A stretch of 64,000 bases of DNA from Peptococcus simiae. Its GTDB lineage: Bacteria; Bacillota; Peptococcia; Peptococcales; Peptococcaceae. Position numbers and translations under genes: made by a program. The DNA is taken from contig NZ_JBJUVG010000008.1 in the NCBI RefSeq assembly GCF_046097595.1, positions 29,877 to 93,876 on the forward strand. The letters run 5' to 3'. Each line of letters begins with the position of its first letter. Position 1 is the first letter of the stretch. The notes beneath the pieces were generated by a model, which searched no databases, had not been told where the DNA came from, and saw nothing but the letters and a program-made list of their open reading frames with translations. Shown one piece after another: positions 33,037 to 40,570 of this stretch.

Positions 33037-34305
33037 TTGGCTACTGAAAATCTAAATCCTTTTGAGAGTGCACAAGCCAAAGTTAAACACGCTTGTGAAC
33101 AACTCGGACTCGATGACAACGTTTATCAAATGCTTTCCGAACCCCAACGTGTTATCGAAGTTAACATCCCTGTTCATATGGATGACGGTTCTTTGAAAAT
33201 GTTCAAAGGCTGGCGCTCCCTGCACAACAATGCCATTGGGCCGGGTAAAGGCGGCATCCGCTTCCATCCGGGCGTTAACTATGACGAAGTACGTGCATTG
33301 TCTATTTGGATGACCTTCAAGTGCGGCATTATGGGTATTCCTTACGGCGGCGGTAAAGGCGGCGTTATCTGTGACCCCCTCACCCTCTCCGATAAAGAAT
33401 TAGAACAAATTGCTCGCGGTTATGTACGTGGCTTGCACAAATACATCGGCGAAAAAATTGACGTTCCGGCGCCTGACGTAGGAACCAACGGTCAAATCAT
33501 GAGCTGGATGATGGACGAATACATCAAGCTCAATGGCGACCAAGCTTCCTTAGGTGTATTCACCGGTAAATCCGTTGCTTGGGGCGGTTCTCAAGGCCGT
33601 AACGAAGCAACCGGTTTCGGGATCTATGTTATCGCCCGTGAAGCCGCTAAGAAAATTGGTATTGATATTGCCCACGCTTCTGTTGCCGTTCAAGGCTTCG
33701 GGAACGTTGGTCGTTTCACCTGCAAAAACATGTTCCGTCAAGGGACCAAAGTGGTTGCAGTATCTGAATGGGAACCTAAAAACGGCGCATATGTCATCTA
33801 TAAAGAAGATGGCTTAAACTATGAAGAAATGGTTGAGTACGTAGAAAAGAACCACAACCTGTTAAACTTCCCTGGCTCCAAAACCCTGACCATGGACGAA
33901 TTCTGGGCCCTGGATGTTGACATTCTCGTACCGGCTGCTCTTGAAAACGCTATCACCGCAGAAGTTGCTGAAAAGATCAAAGCTAAATTGGTCTGCGAAG
34001 CAGCTAATGGCCCGACCACCCCGGCTGCTGATGAAGTCCTCAACAGAAGAGGCATCATCTTAACCCCGGACGTTCTGACCAATGCCGGCGGCGTTACCGT
34101 TTCCTACTTCGAATGGGTCCAAAACCTCTATGGTTATTATTGGACTGAAGCCGAAGCTGAATCCCGTCAGGAAGAAGCTATGGTTTCTGCCTTCAATGAC
34201 ATCTGGGCTATCCGCGAAGAACATAACGTTACCGTTCGTGAAGCTGCTTACATGAACTCTGTTAAGAAAGTAGCAGACGTCATGAAATTACGCGGCTGGG
34301 TATAA
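33037..34305 (+). CDS. gdhA: Glutamate dehydrogenase (Glu/Leu/Phe/Val family)
   Basis: 422 residues, the length of the clostridial NAD-type hexameric enzyme. It interconverts glutamate and 2-oxoglutarate plus ammonia. Visible are GPGKGGIRFHPGV, PYGGGKGGV (catalytic Lys region), PAPDVGTN and the Rossmann motif QGFGNVGRF, then AANGPTT. The start is TTG 33037 with AGGAGGT 7 bases upstream. Codons (GCT, GTT, GAA) are strongly biased away from the GCC/CTG norm of this genome, consistent with a very abundant protein of amino-acid fermentation. Cofactor preference is inferred, not proven. Confidence 0.95.
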   Translation: MATENLNPFESAQAKVKHACEQLGLDDNVYQMLSEPQRVIEVNIPVHMDDGSLKMFKGWRSLHNNAIGPGKGGIRFHPGVNYDEVRALSIWMTFKCGIMGIPYGGGKGGVICDPLTLSDKELEQIARGYVRGLHKYIGEKIDVPAPDVGTNGQIMSWMMDEYIKLNGDQASLGVFTGKSVAWGGSQGRNEATGFGIYVIAREAAKKIGIDIAHASVAVQGFGNVGRFTCKNMFRQGTKVVAVSEWEPKNGAYVIYKEDGLNYEEMVEYVEKNHNLLNFPGSKTLTMDEFWALDVDILVPAALENAITAEVAEKIKAKLVCEAANGPTTPAADEVLNRRGIILTPDVLTNAGGVTVSYFEWVQNLYGYYWTEAEAESRQEEAMVSAFNDIWAIREEHNVTVREAAYMNSVKKVADVMKLRGWV

Positions 34306-34315
34306 TCCAAGCTAT

Positions 34316-34343
34316 AAAAGCACCCGAAAGGGTGCTTTTTTTT
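34316..34343 (+). terminator. gdhA terminator
   Basis: AAAGCACCC, GAAA tetraloop, GGGTGCTTT and a run of T. Confidence 0.9.
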
Positions 34344-34394
34344 GTGTGCCAGCGCCGGATAAAAGGGCCACTTTATAAGGGTCGCCAGACCATC

Positions 34395-34427
34395 CCGCCC
34401 CGGGGATTTTTTGGGGCGGTTTTTTTA
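34395..34427 (+). terminator. Second terminator after gdhA
   Basis: CCGCCCC pairs with GGGGCGG across an 11-base loop, followed by seven T. A back-up terminator or the end of a short transcript. Confidence 0.75.
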
Positions 34428-34464
34428 TTTAAAAAGATAAATAAAGAAGGTAAATTTTTATCCG

Positions 34465-34645
34465 AGTTAACTGGGGATGATCCCCTGGAGGGAGGCCGGC
34501 AAGCGGTTCCTAGGCCATAAAACCGGGTCGATTGGCCCGGTAATTGGTTCGCTTGTAGCAGGATCAGCCATCCTCACTGATAGATTATCATCGGTGGCCT
34601 GCAGGTGGACGGGCTGGCCTTGCTGACTGAAGCCCATGTGGCGTG
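34465..34645 (+). promoter_or_regulatory. Structured leader upstream of the ABC importer operon
   Basis: Several hairpins are visible: GGGGA-tga-TCCCC (34473-34485), CAAGCG (34500-34505) pairing at long range with CGCTTG (~34550), enclosing CCGGG-N8-CCCGG, and CACTGAT with ATCGGTG (~34577-34600). Such stacked pairing suggests a folded mRNA leader. It does not match a riboswitch consensus known to me, and no clear promoter was found upstream. Confidence 0.35.
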
Positions 34646-34659
34646 AAAGGAGAACGCCT

Positions 34660-35409
34660 ATGCTCGACCAAAGGTGCGACAAGGTGGTCGTGCGCAATTT
34701 GACGAAGTCTTTTGATGATTTACTGGTGCTTAACGATATTAACTTCACCGTTAAAAAAGGGGAGTTTCTTGTTATTGTTGGGCCGACCGGTTGCGGGAAG
34801 ACCACCTTCCTCAATTTATTATCCACCCTCTATACCCCGACCAAGGGGCAAATTCTCATAGATGGTGAGCCGGCCGATCCCAAGAAGCACAATATCAGCT
34901 TCGTTTTTCAGGAACCTTCCTGCCTGCCTTGGCGGACGGTCAAGGAAAATATTGCGTATGGCATGGAGGTAAAGAAATTTCCTAAGGACAAGATGGAGGA
35001 GCAGTTGGATAAGGTCATGAAGCTGGTTGGTTTAACCCAGACGGCGGACTTATACCCCAATCAGATTTCCTCGTCTATGGAACAGCGGGTGGCTATAGCC
35101 CGGGCCTTTGCAGTTAATCCTGACTTACTGCTCATGGATGAGCCTTATGGACAGTTGGATGTGAAGCTGCGCTTTTACCTGGAAGATGAATTGGTGCGGA
35201 TTTGGCAGGAATTTAAGAACACGGTTATTTTTATTACCCATAATGTTGAAGAGGCTGTTTATATTGCAGAACGCATTTTAGTATTGACCAATAAGCCGAC
35301 GACGATCAAAGAAGAAATTCCAATCGACCTACCCCGTCCCCGTAATTATTTAGATAAGGAATTTGTTCGCTTACGGGAGCATGTTACTGAAGCCATTCGT
35401 TGGTGGTAG
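34660..35409 (+). CDS. ABC importer ATPase A (NitT/TauT type) with degenerate signature motif
   Basis: 249 residues, closest in layout to TauB/SsuB/NrtD ATPases. Walker A GPTGCGKTT is canonical. Q-loop FQEPSCLPWRTV, Walker B LLLMDEP with its glutamate, D-loop GQLD and H-loop THN with histidine are intact. The signature motif, normally LSGGQ/M, reads ISSSM: both glycines are serine. It therefore keeps its own ATP-binding half-site but offers a defective signature to its partner. ATG 34660 has AAAGGAG upstream. It is the first gene of a cluster with a receptor, two permeases, a second ATPase and a second receptor. Substrate unknown. Confidence 0.9.
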   Translation: MLDQRCDKVVVRNLTKSFDDLLVLNDINFTVKKGEFLVIVGPTGCGKTTFLNLLSTLYTPTKGQILIDGEPADPKKHNISFVFQEPSCLPWRTVKENIAYGMEVKKFPKDKMEEQLDKVMKLVGLTQTADLYPNQISSSMEQRVAIARAFAVNPDLLLMDEPYGQLDVKLRFYLEDELVRIWQEFKNTVIFITHNVEEAVYIAERILVLTNKPTTIKEEIPIDLPRPRNYLDKEFVRLREHVTEAIRWW

Positions 35410-35438
35410 ACCGCTGGACATTTAAGGAGGAAAATTTT

Positions 35439-36545
35439 ATGAAACGCAAGGTATTGGCCATGGTATTATTGGCGGCATTTTCTGTAGCGACTTTTGCCGG
35501 TTGCGGCGGTGGCGGCGCAGACAGCAGTTCGGCTGCAGGCGGTTCTGCAGGAAGCGGTGACCTGGTATTCGGCTTTTTGAACCAGATTGATACCTGGCCG
35601 GCTTATTCGGCTATTGAAGATGGGACTGCTGAAAAATACGGTTTAACTGGCCTGTCCACTTCAAGCTCTATGGAACTTTTCGACTCAGGGATGCCTATGG
35701 TTGAGGCTATGATTTCCGGCGCCTGGCAGATCGGGGATGCCGGTTCTGTACCGGTGCTCATGGCGGCCCTCCGCTATGATGCAGAAGTCGTGGGGATTGC
35801 TTCTAACGAGTCACCGGCCAACGCTATTGTGGCCCGGGAAGACAACCCGGCCCTAAAGGTGACCAATCCTAAATTTGAAACAGCCAAGGGCGATGCGGCA
35901 ACCGTTAAAGGGAAAACCATTTTAGTAGCTACCGTTTCTTCCGCCCACTTTGTCGTTGACCAATGGCTGAAATCCATGGACTTAACGGATAAGGATGTCA
36001 CCATTAAGAACCTGGAACAACCCCAGGCCATCAAGGCTTTTGAATCCGGCGAAGGGGACTTCCTGGCCCTCTGGAGCCCGGAACTCTACCAGGCTTATGG
36101 TAAGGGCTGGAAAGACGTTGCTACCGGTAAGGATGTCAATGCCAACACCCTCATGCTTTACTTTGCACCAAAAGATTGGGCTAAGGAAAATAAGGACACC
36201 ATTGCCCGCTTCCTGGCTATGACCTCTTCCAAGGTAGACGAATACAATAGCAAGGGCGAAGCACTCGTTCCTGACTTGCAAAAATTCTTCCAAGATTTTG
36301 GGGCTATGAAATTCAGTGAAGAAGAAACCAAGCTGGATATTGAACGTCATGAACTTTACACTGTCGACCAACAGCTTGAATTAATGGCTTCCGGTGATGT
36401 TGAAAAATGGATGATTGACATTGGTGACTTCTTCGTCCGCCAAGGGAAGTTTACGGAAGATGAATTGGCTCAGTTAAAAGAAAAACACTTCAATATTACT
36501 GATGAATACTTGAAGGCAGCTAAGGACGTCAGCCCGTCTGAATAA
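35439..36545 (+). CDS. ABC importer substrate-binding lipoprotein 1
   Basis: 368 residues. A lipoprotein signal (VATFAGCGGG; Cys about residue 23) anchors it outside the cell membrane, followed by a Ser/Gly/Ala linker. The mature domain starts LVFGFLNQIDTWPAYSAIEDG and resembles the TauA/SsuA/NrtA receptor fold. ATG 35439 has AAGGAGG upstream; 29 bases separate it from ATPase A. It shares the QxDxWP motif and a later SNESPAN / EESAAN-type segment with two further receptors downstream. The ligand is unknown; nitrate, sulfonates or a thiamine precursor are family possibilities. Confidence 0.9.
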   Translation: MKRKVLAMVLLAAFSVATFAGCGGGGADSSSAAGGSAGSGDLVFGFLNQIDTWPAYSAIEDGTAEKYGLTGLSTSSSMELFDSGMPMVEAMISGAWQIGDAGSVPVLMAALRYDAEVVGIASNESPANAIVAREDNPALKVTNPKFETAKGDAATVKGKTILVATVSSAHFVVDQWLKSMDLTDKDVTIKNLEQPQAIKAFESGEGDFLALWSPELYQAYGKGWKDVATGKDVNANTLMLYFAPKDWAKENKDTIARFLAMTSSKVDEYNSKGEALVPDLQKFFQDFGAMKFSEEETKLDIERHELYTVDQQLELMASGDVEKWMIDIGDFFVRQGKFTEDELAQLKEKHFNITDEYLKAAKDVSPSE

Positions 36546-36554
36546 CATGTGACC

Positions 36555-36590
36555 GTGGCTTGTGGCCCAGTGCTGCAAGCCACTCTTTAT
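36555..36590 (+). terminator. Intercistronic hairpin after receptor 1
   Basis: GTGGCTTG pairs with CAAGCCAC across a 13-base loop, followed by TCTTTATT. Probably partial attenuation or 3' stabilisation, which would raise receptor output over the permeases. Confidence 0.5.
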
Positions 36591-36615
36591 TCATCGGTTG
36601 GTTAGGAGTGAAAGT

Positions 36616-37428
36616 ATGTCAACCAAGAACATCACTCGGCCGCAACGTAAAAGGTCTTTCTATACAGCAATTTCAATTATTACGGTGATTGTCTTCTTCT
36701 GTTTTTGGGAAGGAATTGTACGTTTCGGGATTGTTTCAGAATTTTACCTGGCGTCACCGACGCAGGTGGTAGAGCTCTTTATTTCCAAGTTAAGCAATGA
36801 AGCACCGGATGGGGCTCTGCTGGTTACCCATATCAAGGTGAGCCTGACAGAGGCCTTAACAGGGTATTTTCTAGCCCTGGCCATTGGGATCCCCCTGGGC
36901 CTGGCCATGGGCTGGTTCTATACCTTTGATGGGCTGGTCCGGCCGATTTTTGAATTGGTCCGGCCGGTGCCGTCTCCGGCCTGGATTCCCCTGGTTATTA
37001 TTTGGTTTGGGACCGGCCTGGTCAGTAAGGTCTTTATTATCTTTGTAGGGGCCCTGGTCCCCTGTGTTATTAACTCTTATTCCGGGGTGGCCCAGACCAA
37101 CCCCACCTTTATCCGGATGGCCCGGACCTATGGGGCCAGCAACTGGGAAATATTTAAAAATATCTGCGTCCCTTCGGCCCTGCCCATGGTCTTCGGCGGC
37201 TTGCAGGTGGCTCTGGCTTCGGCCTGGACCTGCCTGGTCGCAGCGGAATTGGTCGGTGCTGATGCGGGTCTGGGCTTCCTCATTCAGATGGGCCGGCGGC
37301 TCCTCATGCCGGATATGATTATTTTAGGGATGGTCATGGTGGCCCTGACCGGGGTGGCTGTCACCATTGTCATTGCCTTTATTGAGCGGGCCCTGGTTAA
37401 AGGGATGCGCCGCGGCGAAGATCGATAG
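36616..37428 (+). CDS. ABC importer permease A
   Basis: 270 residues with about six membrane helices. The EAA loop that docks on the ATPase reads ARTYGASNWEIFKNICVPSALP, followed by GGLQVALASAWTCLVAAELVGA, typical of the SsuC/TauC/NrtB family. ATG 36616 has TAGGAGTGA upstream. A second, different permease follows after 12 bases, so the pore is probably a heterodimer. Confidence 0.92.
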   Translation: MSTKNITRPQRKRSFYTAISIITVIVFFCFWEGIVRFGIVSEFYLASPTQVVELFISKLSNEAPDGALLVTHIKVSLTEALTGYFLALAIGIPLGLAMGWFYTFDGLVRPIFELVRPVPSPAWIPLVIIWFGTGLVSKVFIIFVGALVPCVINSYSGVAQTNPTFIRMARTYGASNWEIFKNICVPSALPMVFGGLQVALASAWTCLVAAELVGADAGLGFLIQMGRRLLMPDMIILGMVMVALTGVAVTIVIAFIERALVKGMRRGEDR

Positions 37429-37440
37429 GAGGGGATTCCT

Positions 37441-38256
37441 TTGTCTAGTCAAGTCGAAACAGTAAAGGGCCCCAACCCCTTGGTGAAGGCCCTGCGCAAC
37501 AAACGTGTCTTAAATGCCATCTCTATTATCGGATTTTTACTGATTTGGGACCTGGCTGTCCAAAGCGGCCTCTTGGCCATCATGCCCCGGCCCCATGAGG
37601 TCCTCTTGCGCTGGGTAGAGCTCATGCATGAGCCCTATGCTGGCCATACTCTGCCCATTCATGTGTGGATTTCCTTCCGCCGGGTCATCATCGCCTTCTT
37701 ACTGGCGGCAGCTATTGGGATACCCACCGGGGTTATCATGGCCTTCAGTAAGTTCGCCCATGCGGTCATCCGGCCGATTTTTGAATTTTTCAAGCCCATG
37801 CCGCCCATTGCCTGGATTTCCCTCTCTATCTTATGGTTTGGCCTAGGGGAAACCTCTAAAATCTTCCTGATTTTTATCGGCTGCGTGGTCCCCTGTATCC
37901 TGAACTCTTATAATGGGATCCGCCTGGTGGACCCGGAATTATACGATGCTGTCCGTAACCTGGGGGCCAATTACTGGCAGGAACAAACCCAGGTCACCTT
38001 CCCGGCCTCCCTGCCGGCTATTTTTGCCGGTCTTCAGGTGGCCCTGTCCTCCGGCTGGACCTGCGTGGTCGCTGCAGAATTGGTCGGGGCCCGGGAAGGG
38101 ATCGGCTATCTGACATTTATCGGTATGAAGCAGGATGATATTGCCATGACCATTGGCGGGATTTTAACCATCTGCCTGGTCAGCTTCCTGTCCTCACTCT
38201 TTTTAACCTATCTTGAAAGGTGGTTGTGCCCATGGAAACGCAACATCAGCGAATAG
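37441..38256 (+). CDS. ABC importer permease B
   Basis: 271 residues, the same family as permease A. EAA loop VRNLGANYWQEQTQVTFPASLP, then AGLQVALSSGWTCVVAAELVGA. The start is TTG 37441 with AGGAGG 9 bases upstream. It overlaps ATPase B by 25 bases. Distinct loop sequences from permease A fit pairing with two different ATPases. Confidence 0.92.
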   Translation: MSSQVETVKGPNPLVKALRNKRVLNAISIIGFLLIWDLAVQSGLLAIMPRPHEVLLRWVELMHEPYAGHTLPIHVWISFRRVIIAFLLAAAIGIPTGVIMAFSKFAHAVIRPIFEFFKPMPPIAWISLSILWFGLGETSKIFLIFIGCVVPCILNSYNGIRLVDPELYDAVRNLGANYWQEQTQVTFPASLPAIFAGLQVALSSGWTCVVAAELVGAREGIGYLTFIGMKQDDIAMTIGGILTICLVSFLSSLFLTYLERWLCPWKRNISE

Positions 38257-39005
38257 AAGATGGGGATCGGGTCATCACCTGTACCAATATTTCCAAGGAT
38301 TACGGTAAGAAAAAAGTCCTGTCACCGATGGACTTTGAGGTCTATAAAAATGAATTTGTGGTCATTCTGGGCCCGGGGCAGGCCGGTAAAACGACCCTCT
38401 TCCGCCTGATTGCCGGCTTTGAAGGGCCGACAACCGGTAAAGTGGTCGTTGGCGGCGAAGAAGTCAAGGGCCCCGGGACCCAGGTAGGCTATGTCTTCCA
38501 GCGCTATATGCTCTTCCCCTGGCAGACGGTCATGGGCAATGTATCCATGGGGCCCAAGCTGCGGGGGGTTAAAAAGGAAGACCGGCTCAAAAAGGCGCAA
38601 AAGTACATCGACCTGGTGGGCCTGACCGGCTTTGAAAAGAGCTACCCCCACCAGCTTTCCGGGGGGATGAAACAGCGGGTCGGGATTGCCCGAGCCTATG
38701 TCAATGAGCCCCAGCTCCTCCTTTTAGATGAACCCTTCGGTCAGTTGGATGCCCAGACTCGGATTTTAATGGAACAGGAAATTGAACGGGTCTGGCAGGC
38801 GGAAAAGCGGACCATTCTCTTCGTGACCTCGAATATTGATGAGGCCATCTACCTGGCAGACCGGATTATTATCTTAGATGGTAAGTTACCCAGCCACCTG
38901 GCGACCACCTTTACCATTGACCTCCCCCGGCCGCGGGACCTGCTGAGTGAAGAATTCCTGCGCCTGCGCCAGGAAATTTCCGACAGCATGAGTTTGGTGC
39001 TCTAA
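38232..39005 (+). CDS. ABC importer ATPase B lacking the H-loop histidine
   Basis: 257 residues. The signature LSGGMKQR and Walker B LLLLDEP are canonical. However, Walker A reads GPGQAGKTT, with Gln for the conserved middle glycine. The H-loop reads TSN instead of THD, so the switch histidine is replaced by serine. Its own ATP site is thus weakened, while its signature is intact, the mirror image of ATPase A. ATG 38232 has AAAGGTGG 8 bases upstream; GTG 38220 is possible but too near that site. The next gene overlaps its stop by one base. Confidence 0.9.
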   Translation: METQHQRIEDGDRVITCTNISKDYGKKKVLSPMDFEVYKNEFVVILGPGQAGKTTLFRLIAGFEGPTTGKVVVGGEEVKGPGTQVGYVFQRYMLFPWQTVMGNVSMGPKLRGVKKEDRLKKAQKYIDLVGLTGFEKSYPHQLSGGMKQRVGIARAYVNEPQLLLLDEPFGQLDAQTRILMEQEIERVWQAEKRTILFVTSNIDEAIYLADRIIILDGKLPSHLATTFTIDLPRPRDLLSEEFLRLRQEISDSMSLVL

Positions 39006-39142
39006 TGGATCGTTTATTCGACTTAACCCAGGGCAATTGGCTCACCTTGGCGGTGGCTGCAGGAATGGTCTTGGCCTTTATCCTCTTCAGACGGTTAATC
39101 TTCTTTTTAGTCGCCTGGCTGACCCGGCGCTATGGCGGCTGA
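39005..39142 (+). CDS. Small single-helix membrane protein of the ABC operon
   Basis: 45 residues: MDRLFDLTQGN, one hydrophobic helix (about 12-28), RR, a second hydrophobic stretch and a basic end (TRRYGG). The ATG overlaps the ATPase B stop (TAATG), so it is translated with it. Receptor 2 follows after 24 bases. No family recognised. Its position inside the transporter operon suggests an accessory subunit, as found for some small transporter-bound membrane proteins, but this is inference. Confidence 0.65.
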   Translation: MDRLFDLTQGNWLTLAVAAGMVLAFILFRRLIFFLVAWLTRRYGG

Positions 39143-39166
39143 TTGCCCGATAAAAAGGAGTTGCCT

Positions 39167-40237
39167 ATGAAAAAAATATCACCTCTTGTAGCGGTCCTCC
39201 TAGCGGTGACCCTCCTGGTTACAGGCTGTGCCGGCTCGCCCAGTTCGTCAGATGAGGCGACCAGCAGTGCTGTAGCGGAGACCCTCCCCATTAAGGTGGC
39301 GACCCTGGCCCAGATCGATGCCTGGCCCCTGGTTAATGCTGTCCAGGATGGGGCAACAGACCGGTACGGTTTACAAATCACAGATAAGGATATGACGATT
39401 TTTGATTCGGGGATGGAGGCCGTTGAGGGGATTCCCGCCAAGGCCTTTACCCTGGCGGATATCGGTCAGTTACCGGCCCTGATGGCCGCTAGCCGCTATA
39501 AGGCTAAAATTGTGGGCGTGGCTGCTGAAGAAAGTGCAGCCAATGCCATCTTAGCCCGGGCAGACTCACCGGTATTCAATGAAGGCAATAGCGCCGAGGC
39601 AGTAAGAGGGGCTACGGTTTTAGTGACCTCCGTCTCTTCCGCCCACCAGTTATTGGCGGCCTGGCTCCAGGACCTGGGCCTCACAGAAAACGATATTACC
39701 ATCCGGACAGTAGAGCAGCAGACGGCCATTTCCGCCTTTGAAGCCGGGGATGGGGACTTCCTGGTCCTCTGGTCTCCGGCCCTCTACCGGGCCCTGGATA
39801 AGGGTTTTAAGGTCGTGAAAACCGCTGCGGACCTAGGTCTGCCCTCCTATATGTTCTATGTCGTGCCGGAAAATATTTCTGCTGATGAAAGTGAAGCCGT
39901 GGCCAGGTTCTTAGCCATGACCGATGGTCAAGTGGCCAGCTACCAGGCCGGTGGCGGTGGCATCCACACCAGTGTCAAAGACTTCTTCAAAAGTTATGCC
40001 GGGATGACCATTTCTGATAATGATGTGACCGAAGAAATCAACCGGCATCAACTCTATCGGATCGATGAACAATTGGCCCTTTTTGAGAACGGTAGCCTGG
40101 AAACCACTTTAGCCGACCTGGCTGAGGACCAAGTGGCGAATGATAAGCTGGCTGCAGAAGATGTCGCCCTGGCGAAAGAAAACCACTTTTACCTGGATAA
40201 GCGCTTCCTGGAAGCGGCCCGGGGCTATGCAAAGTAA
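39167..40237 (+). CDS. ABC importer substrate-binding lipoprotein 2
   Basis: 356 residues with lipobox LLVTGC (Cys about residue 21) and a Ser-rich linker. The mature part begins IKVATLAQIDAWPLVNAVQDG and resembles receptors 1 and 3 throughout (IGQLPALMAASRY, VGVAAEESAANAILARADSP, WSPALY). AAAGGAG precedes ATG 39167. It is the last gene of the operon before a terminator. A different ligand from receptor 1, or a higher-affinity version, is plausible. Confidence 0.9.
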   Translation: MKKISPLVAVLLAVTLLVTGCAGSPSSSDEATSSAVAETLPIKVATLAQIDAWPLVNAVQDGATDRYGLQITDKDMTIFDSGMEAVEGIPAKAFTLADIGQLPALMAASRYKAKIVGVAAEESAANAILARADSPVFNEGNSAEAVRGATVLVTSVSSAHQLLAAWLQDLGLTENDITIRTVEQQTAISAFEAGDGDFLVLWSPALYRALDKGFKVVKTAADLGLPSYMFYVVPENISADESEAVARFLAMTDGQVASYQAGGGGIHTSVKDFFKSYAGMTISDNDVTEEINRHQLYRIDEQLALFENGSLETTLADLAEDQVANDKLAAEDVALAKENHFYLDKRFLEAARGYAK

Positions 40238-40283
40238 GCTGGTCTCCCCCAAGGTTTGGCCAGAAAAGTGTAAAGTAAAAGTT

Positions 40284-40309
40284 CCCCTCCTATCAGAGGG
40301 GGATTTTTT
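40284..40309 (+). terminator. ABC operon terminator
   Basis: CCCCTC, 6-base loop, GAGGGG, then GATTTTTT. Confidence 0.8.
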
Positions 40310-40376
40310 ATTTTCCTTCCGCTTCTATCCAACCGGCTGGAGTTATCTATTTATTCTAAAAAAATAATAAATTATA

Positions 40377-40405
40377 TTGACACAACCTATTAAATAAACT
40401 AATAT
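40377..40405 (+). promoter_or_regulatory. Promoter of receptor 3
   Basis: TTGACA (40377-40382), 17 bases, TAATAT (40400-40405) in an AT-rich block; a transcript would start near 40412. Confidence 0.8.
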
Positions 40406-40411
40406 ATAAAT

Positions 40412-40570
40412 AAATAATCCTTTCAAGGTCTGATGATGATAGCCCGGCGGGGAACCGTCGGATAATGGCATAGGTTGGTCCCTATAGGTCACGGCTTGCC
40501 GGATGATCGGCCTATGGGGTGGTGGCTCTCCGGTAAGCGGGGAGCATTTTTGGTAGAAGGGAGAATCATT
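40412..40570 (+). promoter_or_regulatory. Structured leader RNA of receptor 3
   Basis: GC-rich leader with stacked pairing: CATAGG (~40469) with CCTATG (~40510) enclosing CGGC-tt-GCCG, an upstream CCCGGCGGGG/CCGTCGG region and finally GCTCTCC with GGGGAGC (about 40527-40549) followed by ATTTTT, which resembles an attenuator. The ribosome site AAGGGAGA comes right after. It does not match TPP, cobalamin, SAM, guanidine-I or c-di-GMP consensus elements as I know them. Candidate orphan regulatory RNA. Confidence 0.4.

Larger units (their letters stand above)
34306..34659. other. Intergenic region gdhA / ABC transporter
   Basis: 354 bases holding two terminators and then a ~200-base structured stretch leading to the ABC ATPase gene. 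No reading frame of note. Confidence 0.6.
40238..40570. other. Intergenic region with terminator, promoter and structured leader
   Basis: 333 bases. From left to right it holds the terminator of the ABC operon, an AT-rich near-consensus promoter and a ~160-base GC-rich leader for receptor 3. No gene seen. Confidence 0.7.

Noticed and set aside
34660..39005. Sequencing error as the cause of the odd ATPase motifs
   Set aside because: The changes need several separate in-frame codon differences in two genes, and they are complementary. Random errors would more likely give frameshifts.
40412..40570. TPP, cobalamin, guanidine-I or c-di-GMP-I riboswitch
   Set aside because: Fragments such as CGGCCTA and CCGGTA recall the c-di-GMP element, but the rest of its core is missing. 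The TPP, cobalamin and guanidine core strings are absent.
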